A DNA stretch of 64,000 nt, taken from contig NZ_PREV01000027.1 in NCBI RefSeq assembly GCF_002959965.1, positions 1,519,590-1,583,589 of the forward strand. Direction: 5' to 3'. This DNA comes from Microbulbifer pacificus (GTDB taxonomy: Bacteria; Pseudomonadota; Gammaproteobacteria; Pseudomonadales; Cellvibrionaceae). This document shows positions 9,773-16,028 of the stretch, piece by piece (the stretch's first letter is position 1; each line of letters begins with the position of its first letter). The translations under genes were made by a program, and so were the position numbers. Below the pieces are notes generated by a model. It had not been told where the DNA came from. It saw nothing but the letters and a program-made list of their open reading frames with translations, and searched no databases.

Positions 9773-10084
9773 TTACACGCTGCCCTCACTTTCAACCACG
9801 AGCACACGCACCTCTCCTCTTGGATGAGCCACATGCTCTGTGCCGACCGAGGCAAAAAATATATCCCCCGCCTCCAGAACAGCCACTTCTTCAGCGCCAT
9901 TTAAGCGATAGTGCATATCTACTACACCATCTAAAACTACAAAGACTTCCTCTCCATCGTTTATGTGCCATTTGTATGGCTTATCCGTCCAGTGTAGTTT
10001 AGTGGTGATTCCTTGCATGTTTGCGATTTGCCTTGCTCCCCACGCACGATCCGCGGTGAAATTCTTGCTCTTTATAACTTCCAT
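9773..10084 (-). CDS. Small single-domain cupin protein
   Basis: 103 residues with a conserved cupin barrel: motif 1 is WHINDGEEVFVVLDGVVDM (residues 39-57, with His-x-x-x-x-Glu spacing that could bind a metal), and motif 2 is around GDIFFASVGTEHVAHP (residues 73-88). The substrate cannot be told. Close relatives are annotated only as cupin domain proteins. It lies just outside the recognisable distal end of the integron array, on the same strand as the cassettes. It may be a former cassette or a chromosomal gene, since no usable attC follows it. Confidence 0.85.
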   Translation of the reverse strand: MEVIKSKNFTADRAWGARQIANMQGITTKLHWTDKPYKWHINDGEEVFVVLDGVVDMHYRLNGAEEVAVLEAGDIFFASVGTEHVAHPRGEVRVLVVESEGSV

Positions 10085-10128
10085 TTTTCAGGTACCTACC
10101 ACTCTCTCAAAGCTTAATTTGCGTACAC

Positions 10129-10182
10129 CGCTGCCCCGCGAAGGGCCTATGGCCCGTAGCCTGGCTGTCTGGCCTTGTATGT
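10129..10182 (-). repeat. Truncated, decayed attC at the distal end of the array
   Basis: The sequence aligns with one arm of the long attC type (compare 17065-17119), including the side hairpin GGGCC-TAT-GGCCC at 10143-10155. Its end GTATGT (10177-10182) is one base short of GTTATGT. GTTATGT is the heptamer expected from the start of the tautomerase cassette (10484-10490, ACATAAC on the plus strand). The other arm is missing, so the site is probably dead. Confidence 0.75.
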
Positions 10183-10216
10183 GTTTTGGCCACAACTAAA
10201 ACCGCTATACCTGGCG

Positions 10217-10420
10217 CTACTTATTTTGCTGCTCTTTCCAGTCATCAGTTAGCATACCTGCATAGCCCCAATCCTCCTCTGCGATTTCCTGAAGCACGAT
10301 ATGAATATGCTCGGGCTTTTTACCAAGATTCCTGACTAGGGAAGCAGTGATATCTTCTACCAATCTCCTTTTCTGATCCCTGCTTGCACCTTTTGTAATT
10401 TGTAAGTTTACATACGGCAT
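10217..10420 (-). CDS. 4-oxalocrotonate tautomerase-like protein (cassette 12)
   Basis: 67 residues starting MPYVNLQITKG. The proline directly after Met is the catalytic base of the 4-oxalocrotonate tautomerase superfamily once Met is removed. The length, the GxSxxQKxxLVxDIT helix and KPEHIHIVLQEI are typical of the 4-OT/MIF small-subunit type. The frame is open upstream to 10588 and crosses an internally deleted attC, but only this start restores Pro-1. Its physiological substrate is unknown. It belongs to the cassette whose own attC is the decayed site at 10129-10182. Confidence 0.9.
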   Translation of the reverse strand: MPYVNLQITKGASRDQKRRLVEDITASLVRNLGKKPEHIHIVLQEIAEEDWGYAGMLTDDWKEQQNK

Positions 10421-10483
10421 ACTAAAAAACCTTACATTGAAACGAAGACTATGGCGGAAAAGATTAATTTCATACTGGTCTAC

Positions 10484-10518
10484 ACATAACGCCGCCCCTT
10501 TGCAGCGCATTGTTATGC
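10484..10518 (-). repeat. Internally deleted mini-attC (cassette 11)
   Basis: Both outer core heptamers survive (ACATAAC at 10484-10490, GTTATGC at 10512-10518), but only 35 bp separate the ends, compared with 117-145 bp in the other sites. The inner sequence joins a left arm (CGCCGC) to a right arm (GCAGCGCATT), as if the middle of a 117-bp type site had been lost. Confidence 0.75.
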
Positions 10519-10520
10519 GC

Positions 10521-10901
10521 TTACTGCGATACATGTATGAAAACGTACCTACCATCTGAACGGACAGACGAAACTGAGGTAACTCCAAATTTTCGAATTA
10601 CCGAGATTCTCTCCCATTTCTCTGCACTCCCCATTTTCTTAGACTGTAGCTTCCACTTAGAATTTACAATCTCTAAAAGGTTTTTGTAATCCACCGCATC
10701 TAGCTCCAGCAAAAAACTTTCATTGTATCCTTGCCAAATATCCAAGAATTTAGGAGATCGCTTATGCTGGACAAGCGTATATGGCTTTAGCGGGGCATAC
10801 CCCAGCGCTTGATCCAGTATCTGGCTCAATTCAGGCTTATTTGAGCAGCCAGATAAAAACAGCGCTAAAAGAAAAATTACGATGAATCTCACATTACGCA
10901 T
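10521..10901 (-). CDS. Predicted lipoprotein of unknown function (cassette 11)
   Basis: 126 residues. The N-terminus MRNVRFIVIFLLALFLSGC is a lipoprotein signal peptide with lipobox LSGC, so the mature protein should be lipidated at Cys19. The rest (Trp/Lys-rich, with LDIWQGYNESFLLELDAV and ISVIRKFGVTSV) matches no family I recognise. The start codon at 10899-10901 lies within the core of the neighbouring attC, and the stop codon touches the mini-attC. The gene therefore fills its cassette exactly, as in typical compact integron cassettes. Confidence 0.75.
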   Translation of the reverse strand: MRNVRFIVIFLLALFLSGCSNKPELSQILDQALGYAPLKPYTLVQHKRSPKFLDIWQGYNESFLLELDAVDYKNLLEIVNSKWKLQSKKMGSAEKWERISVIRKFGVTSVSSVRSDGRYVFIHVSQ

Positions 10902-11014
10902 AACGCCGTGCTCAGCGACGGCTTACTTTATGCGCCTTTTGCGCGAAAATGGGAGCGCAGCGACCGCGCGAAAGGTGCATAAAGTAAGACGTCGGCTGCA
11001 GCACCTTGTTAGTT
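10898..11014 (-). repeat. attC site, 117-bp type (cassette 10)
   Basis: Ends GCATAAC (10898-10904) and GTTAGTT (11008-11014), with long imperfect inverted repeats (CTTACTTTATGCGC / GTGCATAAAGTAAG) around the central GGGAGCGCAGCGACC. GTTAGTT is the reverse complement of the heptamer at 11413-11419 that opens the same cassette. Confidence 0.9.
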
Positions 11015-11024
11015 GCTTCGTGGC

Positions 11025-11393
11025 CTAGGACTTTCCGTAGCTGCAAACTCTGTTGACTTTTACACATTTTGCACTTCTAAATTCAGTGAAGTGGCAAAAA
11101 TGAAATACTTTGCCTTTCTTATCTTGGACATACCCATTTACTGAGCCAGATTTTCCATGTGAAATTACGTGGTCAATTTTTACTAGAGTAACGTACTTTC
11201 CACAACTTTGAATATGAGCTCGGAGGTTATCTCCTTCCGTTACACTTCTATCCGCGAGCTCCCAGACAGCGCTTTCAGATAGAACCTCATCAAGAAACCC
11301 AAAATCGCCAGTTTCTAAAGCAATGACTATCTTCTCAACAAACTGATTCTTGGGAGAATTTCCGCAATCTTTACTTCCTTTGATTTCAACCAC
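11025..11393 (-). CDS. SnoaL/NTF2-like small protein (cassette 10)
   Basis: 122 residues from a GTG start. Two N-terminal helices (NQFVEKIVIALETGDFGFLDEVLSE) are followed by VWELADRSVTEGDNLRAHI and alternating strands (VTLVKIDHVISHGKSGSVNGYV, VFHFCHFTEF). This is the order of the cone-shaped NTF2-like fold used by SnoaL-type polyketide cyclases and many small binding proteins. No catalytic function can be assigned. The start is uncertain because no strong ribosome-binding site precedes it. It is AT-richer than the core genes, as are its cassette neighbours. Confidence 0.65.
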   Translation of the reverse strand: MVEIKGSKDCGNSPKNQFVEKIVIALETGDFGFLDEVLSESAVWELADRSVTEGDNLRAHIQSCGKYVTLVKIDHVISHGKSGSVNGYVQDKKGKVFHFCHFTEFRSAKCVKVNRVCSYGKS

Positions 11394-11412
11394 GCTTTAG
11401 ATTCCTGGTTGC

Positions 11413-11533
11413 AACTAACGCCCGCAACAGGGGCGACCAATGCTATGCACGTTTTGTGCAAAACTGGGAGCGCAGCGACCCGCACAAAATGTGCATAGCG
11501 TTGGGCGTCCCGCGGAGGCCCGATGGGCCGGAG
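11413..11533 (-). repeat. attC of cassette 9, part 1 (interrupted by the IS3 element)
   Basis: This part starts with AACTAAC (11413-11419). It continues through both central repeats (CTATGCACGTTTTGTGC...GCACAAAATGTGCATAG) and the side hairpin GGCCC-GAT-GGGCC (11517-11529), then stops at GAG (11531-11533), where the IS begins. Joined to 12793-12815 it restores a 144-bp site like those at 15630 and 16029. Confidence 0.88.
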
Positions 11534-11566
11534 GGAACTTAACCCGCTTTTGCACACACCTAGTTG

Positions 11567-12376
11567 TTAGCAACTGATTTTACACTCGAATTCTTGAGGT
11601 GAAACATACCCAATAGACGAATGTGATCTCTGATTGTTGTAGTAGCGCATATATTCGGTCACTGTCGATCTTAACTGTTTATCAGAATCGAAGACCTGGC
11701 GCTTAATACGCTCTGTTTTAAATTGGTGAAAAAACGACTCCATGAATGCATTGTCATTCATGTTCTTCACCCGATTCATGCTCTGACTGATCCCATACCG
11801 ACGTAGTCGCTCACGATATTGGCCTGACAGATACTCGCTACCACGGTCAGAGTGGAAGATCAGCTCCGGGTGATGCCCGCGGTTGCGTACCGCCCTATCT
11901 ATGCTGGCCAGAGTCAGAGAAACATCTCTGCGAGCACTCAGCGACCAGGAGACCACTTTCCTACTGTAGCGATCCATGACTACCGATAGATACTGCCAGC
12001 TACCATCACTCAGCTTTATATAAGTAACATCACCCACCCAAAGCTGATTCGGACGCGTCAGTTCGATGCCCTCTATTTTGCACTTGATCCCGTAGACATG
12101 CTTGTACGTGCCCGGCCGAGCTGTATAGATCTTCGACTTTACGGCCAGAAGGCCGTGCTTTCGCATGATTCTAGCAACTCGCTTTTGACCGACATTTATA
12201 CCTGTTTTCTTAAGCTCTTGGGTGATTTTCGGGCTGCCATAGCAGCCATCATGCCGATTGAAGATCGATCTAATATGCTCGAAAAGCTCGCTGTCTTCCT
12301 GCTCACGGTCAGAAGTACCCCGCCGGCGCCAGGAGTTATATCCATCCCGGGTAACACCATAGAGCCTGCACATCAT
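11567..12376 (-). CDS. IS3-family transposase OrfB (DDE integrase core)
   Basis: 269 residues from an internal ATG. It carries the HTH_21-like region (GCYGSPKITQEL) and the retroviral-type integrase core with the catalytic triad D116 (WVGDVTY), D177 (FHSDRGSEY) and E213 (NAFMESFFHQFK), ending YNNQRSHSSIGYVSPQEFE. The frame is open upstream past 12376 into the end of orfA and encodes EIFEFIDQHR, the usual start of the B part. It is therefore probably made as an OrfAB fusion through a -1 frameshift rather than from this ATG. It catalyses strand transfer of the element. Confidence 0.92.
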   Translation of the reverse strand: MMCRLYGVTRDGYNSWRRRGTSDREQEDSELFEHIRSIFNRHDGCYGSPKITQELKKTGINVGQKRVARIMRKHGLLAVKSKIYTARPGTYKHVYGIKCKIEGIELTRPNQLWVGDVTYIKLSDGSWQYLSVVMDRYSRKVVSWSLSARRDVSLTLASIDRAVRNRGHHPELIFHSDRGSEYLSGQYRERLRRYGISQSMNRVKNMNDNAFMESFFHQFKTERIKRQVFDSDKQLRSTVTEYMRYYNNQRSHSSIGYVSPQEFECKISC

Positions 12377-12405
12377 AGCGATACTGTGCTTTACCCGGTG
12401 CTGAT

Positions 12406-12735
12406 CTATGAATTCGAAGATTTCCCTTTTTGCTGTAAAGAGAATTGGATGGCTTTTTTTAAAAGGGCATGCTCTTCCTGGAGTAGGTTATGTGCCCGCT
12501 CCAGCTTTCTCAGCCGCTTCAGCTCTGATTTCACCTCAGGATCAATCTGTATGTTTTTCTTCTTGGCCATGATCTGCCCCCGTCGCATCTCCATACGCCA
12601 ACGATAAAGCATCACTTCATGGATATCGAGCGCTTCAGCCACATGTCTGGCTAGCACACCAGGAATCTCGGTTAGCGAGACTGCTGTTGCTTTGAAATCA
12701 TCGTCGTAGCGGTTGTAGTGCTTTCTGCGTGCCAT
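12406..12735 (-). CDS. IS3-family transposase OrfA (HTH and leucine zipper)
   Basis: 109 residues: RYDDDFKATAVSLTEIPGVLARHVAEALDIHEVMLYRWRMEMR is the HTH_8-type DNA-binding region, followed by a basic segment and a leucine zipper (ELKRLRKLERAHNLLQEEHALLKKA). On the coding strand, codons TTA AAA AAA GCC near the 3' end contain the slippery heptamer A-AAA-AAA (plus 12454-12460). A -1 shift there leads straight into the orfB frame. OrfA binds the terminal inverted repeats. OrfAB would be the active transposase. Confidence 0.9.
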   Translation of the reverse strand: MARRKHYNRYDDDFKATAVSLTEIPGVLARHVAEALDIHEVMLYRWRMEMRRGQIMAKKKNIQIDPEVKSELKRLRKLERAHNLLQEEHALLKKAIQFSLQQKGKSSNS

Positions 12736-12792
12736 TTGACACCTCCAACTCAGTTAGATGGAGGTGTGTGCAAAAGCGGGTTAGGTTCCGAG

Positions 12793-12815
12793 CAAATTGC
12801 CCGGCTTTGTTAAAT
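12793..12815 (-). repeat. attC of cassette 9, part 2 (right of the IS)
   Basis: The remainder of the interrupted attC, ending GTTAAAT (12809-12815). This is the reverse complement of ATTTAAC, which marks the start of the same cassette at 13223-13229. Confidence 0.85.
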
Positions 12816-13210
12816 TATTTGACTACTGGGGTTCCCCACCCATCGTACTCTGCTCCGGCATCTTCGGCGATTTTGAGCATGATTACATTTTCTTGGTCAA
12901 TTTTTTCTAAACTCAGTAGAGTTTCTTTAACGAGATCACCGTAGAAGTACTCGACTCCTTGATGTTCACCTTTTCCAACATTTCTAATTTCATACCCCAG
13001 AGTTTTACCTGTTCCTGCTATATAGGCCAGACAATCATAGGTATAGCAATAGAAATGATGTTCGACCGGATGTAACTTGCTTAGATTTGAACCAGCCTTT
13101 TGCAAAGAATTTAATACATCTCTGTTTCCCTTTGTATTTGGTTGAAACTCCTCCGCAATACCAAGCGATGAAAAAAAAGAAATAATTGTTGTGAATACAA
13201 GCTTTCGCAT
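12815..13210 (-). CDS. Exported protein with an RraB-like domain (cassette 9)
   Basis: 131 residues. The N-terminus MRKLVFTTIISFFSSLGIAEEF looks like a cleavable signal peptide. The rest (NRDVLNSLQKAGSNLSKLHPVEHHFYCYTYDCLAYIAGTGKTLGYEI) resembles the RraB / ribonuclease E inhibitor B fold: 'D..L..L...G.dL.k.h.vEHhFY'. RraB proper is cytoplasmic, so an exported relative must act on something other than RNase E. The function is unknown. Its stop codon lies in the attC, which is the one split by the IS. Confidence 0.65.
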   Translation of the reverse strand: MRKLVFTTIISFFSSLGIAEEFQPNTKGNRDVLNSLQKAGSNLSKLHPVEHHFYCYTYDCLAYIAGTGKTLGYEIRNVGKGEHQGVEYFYGDLVKETLLSLEKIDQENVIMLKIAEDAGAEYDGWGTPVVK

Positions 13211-13222
13211 GGCTGACTCGTA

Positions 13223-13339
13223 ATTTAACGCCGCGATCAGCCGCAGCTTACTTTGTGTGCTTTTTGCACGAAAATGGGAGCGTAGCGACCGTGCAAAAAA
13301 TGCACAAAGTAAGATGTCGGCTGCATTGCATTGTTATGC
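13223..13339 (-). repeat. attC site, 117-bp type (cassette 8)
   Basis: Ends ATTTAAC (13223-13229) and GTTATGC (13333-13339), with arms CTTACTTTGTGTGC / TGCACAAAGTAAG around GGGAGCGTAGCGACC. The end GTTATGC matches the start of its own cassette at 13824-13830 (GCATAAC). Confidence 0.9.
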
Positions 13340-13342
13340 GCG

Positions 13343-13813
13343 CTACCCGTCGATTCTAACGTTTACTACAGAGCTATTTTCTATTTCAGCTGTAAACATA
13401 TGGAGGTTGGCATCTTCAAGGCATTCAAATGATAACTCCCACTTACCATCTCTTTTTCCAAGTTTTGGTATTGTGAGTGAAACGAATAAGAAACTACTTT
13501 GAAAATCCTCGACTTTTATCGACCAATTTTCAGCCTCTTTGATTAAGCTTGGAGCTACAAGATTGAAATCATTGATATAGCTAGATTCAAAGGATTTGTA
13601 GAATTCCACCTGACTTTGAGATGGCCCTTCCGCACCAGCCAAAACGTTTACCGCTATTTCTTTATTTAGCGGCTTAAAAATAATATTAGCTTGCCAAAAA
13701 TCGTCTTCATCTCCACAGACCTCTGCATCCATTTCACCAAATACTGGGTGAACTAAGTCCGGCTCTTGAGGAGCTGGCCTTAAAATTTCCTTTATTTTAT
13801 CTACGATGCTCAT
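13343..13813 (-). CDS. Hypothetical protein, possibly DUF6985/immunity-like (cassette 8)
   Basis: 156 residues, acidic, with no signal peptide or membrane segment. An N-terminal HPVFGEMDAEV...FWQANIIF strand pattern, a central helical segment (QSQVEFYKSFESSYINDF) and a C-terminal strand pair WELSFECLEDANLHMFTAEI...VVNVRIDG resemble the DUF2262/DUF6985 type of small cytosolic proteins often found beside polymorphic toxins. That resemblance is by eye only. The start ATG at 13811-13813 opens close to the attC of the next cassette. Confidence 0.6.
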   Translation of the reverse strand: MSIVDKIKEILRPAPQEPDLVHPVFGEMDAEVCGDEDDFWQANIIFKPLNKEIAVNVLAGAEGPSQSQVEFYKSFESSYINDFNLVAPSLIKEAENWSIKVEDFQSSFLFVSLTIPKLGKRDGKWELSFECLEDANLHMFTAEIENSSVVNVRIDG

Positions 13814-13823
13814 TCATCTCACC

Positions 13824-13943
13824 GCATAACGCCCTGCGCAGGCGCAGCCAACGCGGAGCGCCTTTTGTGTTAATGTTTGAGCGACAGCGAGTAACACAAA
13901 AGGCGCGTAGTGTTGACTGTCGCTCTGCCGCAGTTTGTTATGC
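13824..13943 (-). repeat. attC site, 120-bp type (cassette 7)
   Basis: Ends GCATAAC (13824-13830) and GTTATGC (13937-13943). Arms GCGCCTTTTGTGTTA / TAACACAAAAGGCGC surround TGTTTGAGCGACAGCGAG. It is almost identical to the sites at 14581 and 15162. The stop codon of cassette 7 lies inside it. Confidence 0.92.
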
Positions 13944-14564
13944 ATTTTGGGGGAACCATGTGTTGTAAAAATTTACCCCGGAAAAAATACCACCTACTAA
14001 GTTGTTAAATTCGTGCTCACCATAGCTTGAGCAAACCGATTCAATGCTAATTATTTTTTGCTTTCCATTGAAGTCTGGTGGCATTTTTTTCCAAGATGAA
14101 ATAACGCTATCTCTTGCAATAACGCCCCATACATCCGATATTGGATGGGTTTCTCCATTAATTCTTGTGCAAAGTTCAGTATTGCCGACAATTTTAGCTA
14201 ATTCAGAATCGTAATTCCGATTGAGAATTGCAAAAAGCTTACCTGAAACTCGGTATTCAGACGTATGTGCTGAAATTGAACACGGATTAAGCATTTTATT
14301 AACTGATGCTTTAGCTAGTCCAAAACGACCTAGTTTTACTTCGATAGGAAGAACTTTATTATTCTTTAGGAGTACGCCCAGATCCAAAGTGGAAAATCCG
14401 TCAAAAATTACTGGGCTACCGACGAACTCCAATGGCAACTGTCTGTGAACAGACTGAATATTGCTCTCTTCAATCTCTAGAAAGTTGGCGAGAAGAGACT
14501 TATCTTCGTTAAAAATTCTCTCAAGTAATATTTCGCCAACGTGAGGAAAAACCTCTTCAATCAT
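13938..14564 (-). CDS. Hypothetical protein with a PD-(D/E)xK-like motif (cassette 7)
   Basis: 208 residues from the ATG at 14564, which has AGGAGAG seven bases upstream. Residues 50-80 read as two beta strands carrying D61 and E75-x-K77 (TLDLGVLL...VLPIEVKLG). This is the D-x13-E-x-K arrangement of PD-(D/E)xK nucleases, followed by a helix as in that fold. The rest (RVSGKLFAILNRNYD, DVWGVIARDSVISSWKK) is not recognised. It may be a nuclease or a catalytically dead relative; cassette-borne nucleases could be defensive, but nothing proves that here. A longer GTG-initiated frame from 14702 reads through the preceding attC. Confidence 0.65.
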   Translation of the reverse strand: MIEEVFPHVGEILLERIFNEDKSLLANFLEIEESNIQSVHRQLPLEFVGSPVIFDGFSTLDLGVLLKNNKVLPIEVKLGRFGLAKASVNKMLNPCSISAHTSEYRVSGKLFAILNRNYDSELAKIVGNTELCTRINGETHPISDVWGVIARDSVISSWKKMPPDFNGKQKIISIESVCSSYGEHEFNNLVGGIFSGVNFYNTWFPQNA

Positions 14565-14580
14565 GCAATTCTCTCCTGAT

Positions 14581-14700
14581 GCATAACGCCCAGCGCAGGC
14601 GCAGCCAGCGCGGAGCGCCTTTTGTGTTAATGTTTGAGCGACAGCGAGTAACGCAAAAGGTGCGTAGCGTTGGCTGTCGCTCTGCCGCTGATTGTTATGC
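14581..14700 (-). repeat. attC site, 120-bp type (cassette 6)
   Basis: Ends GCATAAC (14581-14587) and GTTATGC (14694-14700). It has the same arms as the sites at 13824 and 15162 with a few substitutions. On the minus strand it is open in one frame from end to end, in frame with cassette 7. Confidence 0.92.
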
Positions 14701-14702
14701 AC

Positions 14703-15125
14703 TTACTGCTTCCCAACCACCATGAAATGGAAGCTTATGATTGAGAAGTATCTATCAAAATCTTCCGATGAAAGATCTTTAATTTCTTTGAACGGCTGAG
14801 AAATTTTTACCGCAGCTAATGCGGAGTTATCAAGCTCTTCAAGTCCACTTGTTTCAGTCACTTTAGATTGTCTCACGCTGCCATCAGAATTAAACCTTAA
14901 GTTCATCTTGACCACCATGCCATTAGTGGCAGATTCAGGCTGCACCCAGTTACTTTCAATTTTCTTTTTTATCTCAACAGCTATATCAGTAATGTTTTTA
15001 CTAATTTGCTCGTCGGAGTGTACAGATTTTGAATAATCGATAGCTTCCGACTCATTCTGCGTTTGAGCGCAACCAATACTCATCGCTGAAAGTAGGAAAA
15101 CCACAATTTTTATACAAATATTCAT
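14703..15125 (-). CDS. Lipoprotein with a TonB/TolA C-terminal-like domain (cassette 6)
   Basis: 140 residues. A lipoprotein signal (FLLSAMSIGC, lipobox SIGC) is followed by a short linker. The domain IKKKIESNWVQPESATNGMVVKMNLRFNSDGSVRQSKVTETSGLEELDNSALAAVKISQPF matches the TonB-family C-terminal pattern seen in TolA and energy-transduction proteins (a 'W..P......v.v.i.l..dG.v....v..sSG....D.aa..Av' signature). It lacks the TolA transmembrane anchor and Ala/Lys-rich stalk, so it is a free lipidated TonB-C module, probably periplasmic. Its role is unknown. Confidence 0.78.
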   Translation of the reverse strand: MNICIKIVVFLLSAMSIGCAQTQNESEAIDYSKSVHSDEQISKNITDIAVEIKKKIESNWVQPESATNGMVVKMNLRFNSDGSVRQSKVTETSGLEELDNSALAAVKISQPFKEIKDLSSEDFDRYFSIISFHFMVVGKQ

Positions 15126-15161
15126 GTTTTAAGCATTAAGAGTGGATCTACCAGAAACTAT

Positions 15162-15281
15162 GCATAACGCCCAGCGCAGGCGCAGCCAACGCGGAGCGCC
15201 TTTTGTGTTAATGTTTGAGCGACAGCGAGTAACACAAAAGGCGCGTAGTGTTGGCTGTCGCTCTGCCGCTGCTTGTTAGTG
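15162..15281 (-). repeat. attC site, 120-bp type (cassette 5)
   Basis: Ends GCATAAC (15162-15168) and GTTAGTG (15275-15281). GTTAGTG pairs with CACTAAC at 15630-15636, which opens the same cassette. The body is nearly identical to the sites at 13824 and 14581. Confidence 0.92.
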
Positions 15282-15629
15282 TTTCGGGCCTCTGCCTGAC
15301 TATATTTCGTGCACCCTAGTTCGAAGCAACCACTGACAAGAACGAACGGTTTAGCCCCTACAATACCTGAAAATACCCCGGTGCGGTGCCGCTAACTTGG
15401 CACACACTTTCGGGCTCTACCAAAATCGTGGGCGAAGCCGACGTTTAGCCTTTTGCGGCACGGCACAAATAGAGTTGCCGGAAACTGTGCTGAAGCCGAA
15501 TTGCCAATGCTGAATAGTGGAACCACTATTTCACGTTGCCAATTCTGGCCACACCAGGTGCCGGAACCACCGTTTGTTGTACCGGACTTTCCGAAAGCCA
15601 AAACCACAAAATACCACCGCTGTCAAAAA
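15282..15629. other. Cassette 5: no convincing gene, hairpin-forming sequence
   Basis: 348 bp between two attC sites. The longest frames (71 codons at 15392-15607 minus, 60 at 15453-15635 plus) lack a ribosome-binding site and any family-like sequence. The stretch contains the palindrome AATAGTGG-AA-CCACTATT (15513-15530) and two copies of TTGCCAAT nearby. It may encode a small RNA or act as a DNA structure, or be a decayed gene. Confidence 0.6.
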
Positions 15630-15773
15630 CACTAACGCCGCCGGCAGGGGCAGCTTACCTTGTGCGCGTTTTGCGCAAAACTGGGAGCGAAGCGACCTGC
15701 GCAAAAGGTGCACAAGGTAAGCTGTCCCGCGGAGGGCCGAAGGCCTGGAGCGAATTGCCCGGCCTTGTTATAA
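15630..15773 (-). repeat. attC site, 144-bp type with side hairpin (cassette 4)
   Basis: Ends CACTAAC (15630-15636) and GTTATAA (15767-15773). Main arms CAGCTTACCTTGTGCGC / GTGCACAAGGTAAGCTG. The right arm carries about 28 extra bases including the hairpin GGGCC-GAA-GGCCT (15734-15746), with a G-T closing pair. Confidence 0.92.
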
Positions 15774-15779
15774 ACCGAA

Positions 15780-15998
15780 TTACGCTCGGGACTCAGCCTC
15801 TTTTACCAGATCGCGCTTAAACATTAAAACTACAACATAAATAAGGCCAAAAATAGGCACGATAGAAAATACCGCCCCAAGTACGGCAGCCAATGCAGGC
15901 GTTTCTGTTTTTCTTCTACCAAGGTAATAGCTGACAGTCGCAATAACTACTGCAAAGATGATTATGAACTGTCCGATTACTGTCAAAGGTATATTCAT
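15780..15998 (-). CDS. Small two-helix membrane protein (cassette 4)
   Basis: 72 residues with two predicted transmembrane helices (about residues 5-25 and 34-60: IGQFIIIFAVVIATVSYYLG and AVLGAVFSIVPIFGLIYVVVLM) and short charged ends (GRRKTET between them, KRDLVKEAESRA at the C-terminus). This resembles small inner-membrane proteins found on many integron cassettes. No family or function is assignable. It is compact within its cassette, with the stop 6 bp before the attC. Confidence 0.65.
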   Translation of the reverse strand: MNIPLTVIGQFIIIFAVVIATVSYYLGRRKTETPALAAVLGAVFSIVPIFGLIYVVVLMFKRDLVKEAESRA

Positions 15999-16028
15999 GG
16001 GGTGCTACTTTATTCTCGTTACTTGGGT

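Larger units (their letters stand above)
11534..12789 (-). mobile_element. IS3-family insertion sequence, 1,256 bp, inserted in an attC
   Basis: The ends form inverted repeats of about 28 bp with one mismatch (left end begins GGAACTTAACCCGC, right end reads GGAACCTAACCCGC on the minus strand). The 3-bp direct repeat GAG flanks it at 11531-11533 and 12790-12792. Inside are two overlapping minus-strand frames in the IS3 arrangement: orfA with a helix-turn-helix and leucine zipper, and orfB with a DDE integrase core. Both look intact, so the element may be active. Removing it together with one GAG rebuilds a normal attC. Confidence 0.93.

Noticed and set aside
15392..15607. 71-codon minus-strand frame in cassette 5
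   Set aside because: No ribosome-binding site, Arg/Cys-rich low-plausibility composition, and an overlapping plus-strand frame of similar quality. Not called as a gene.
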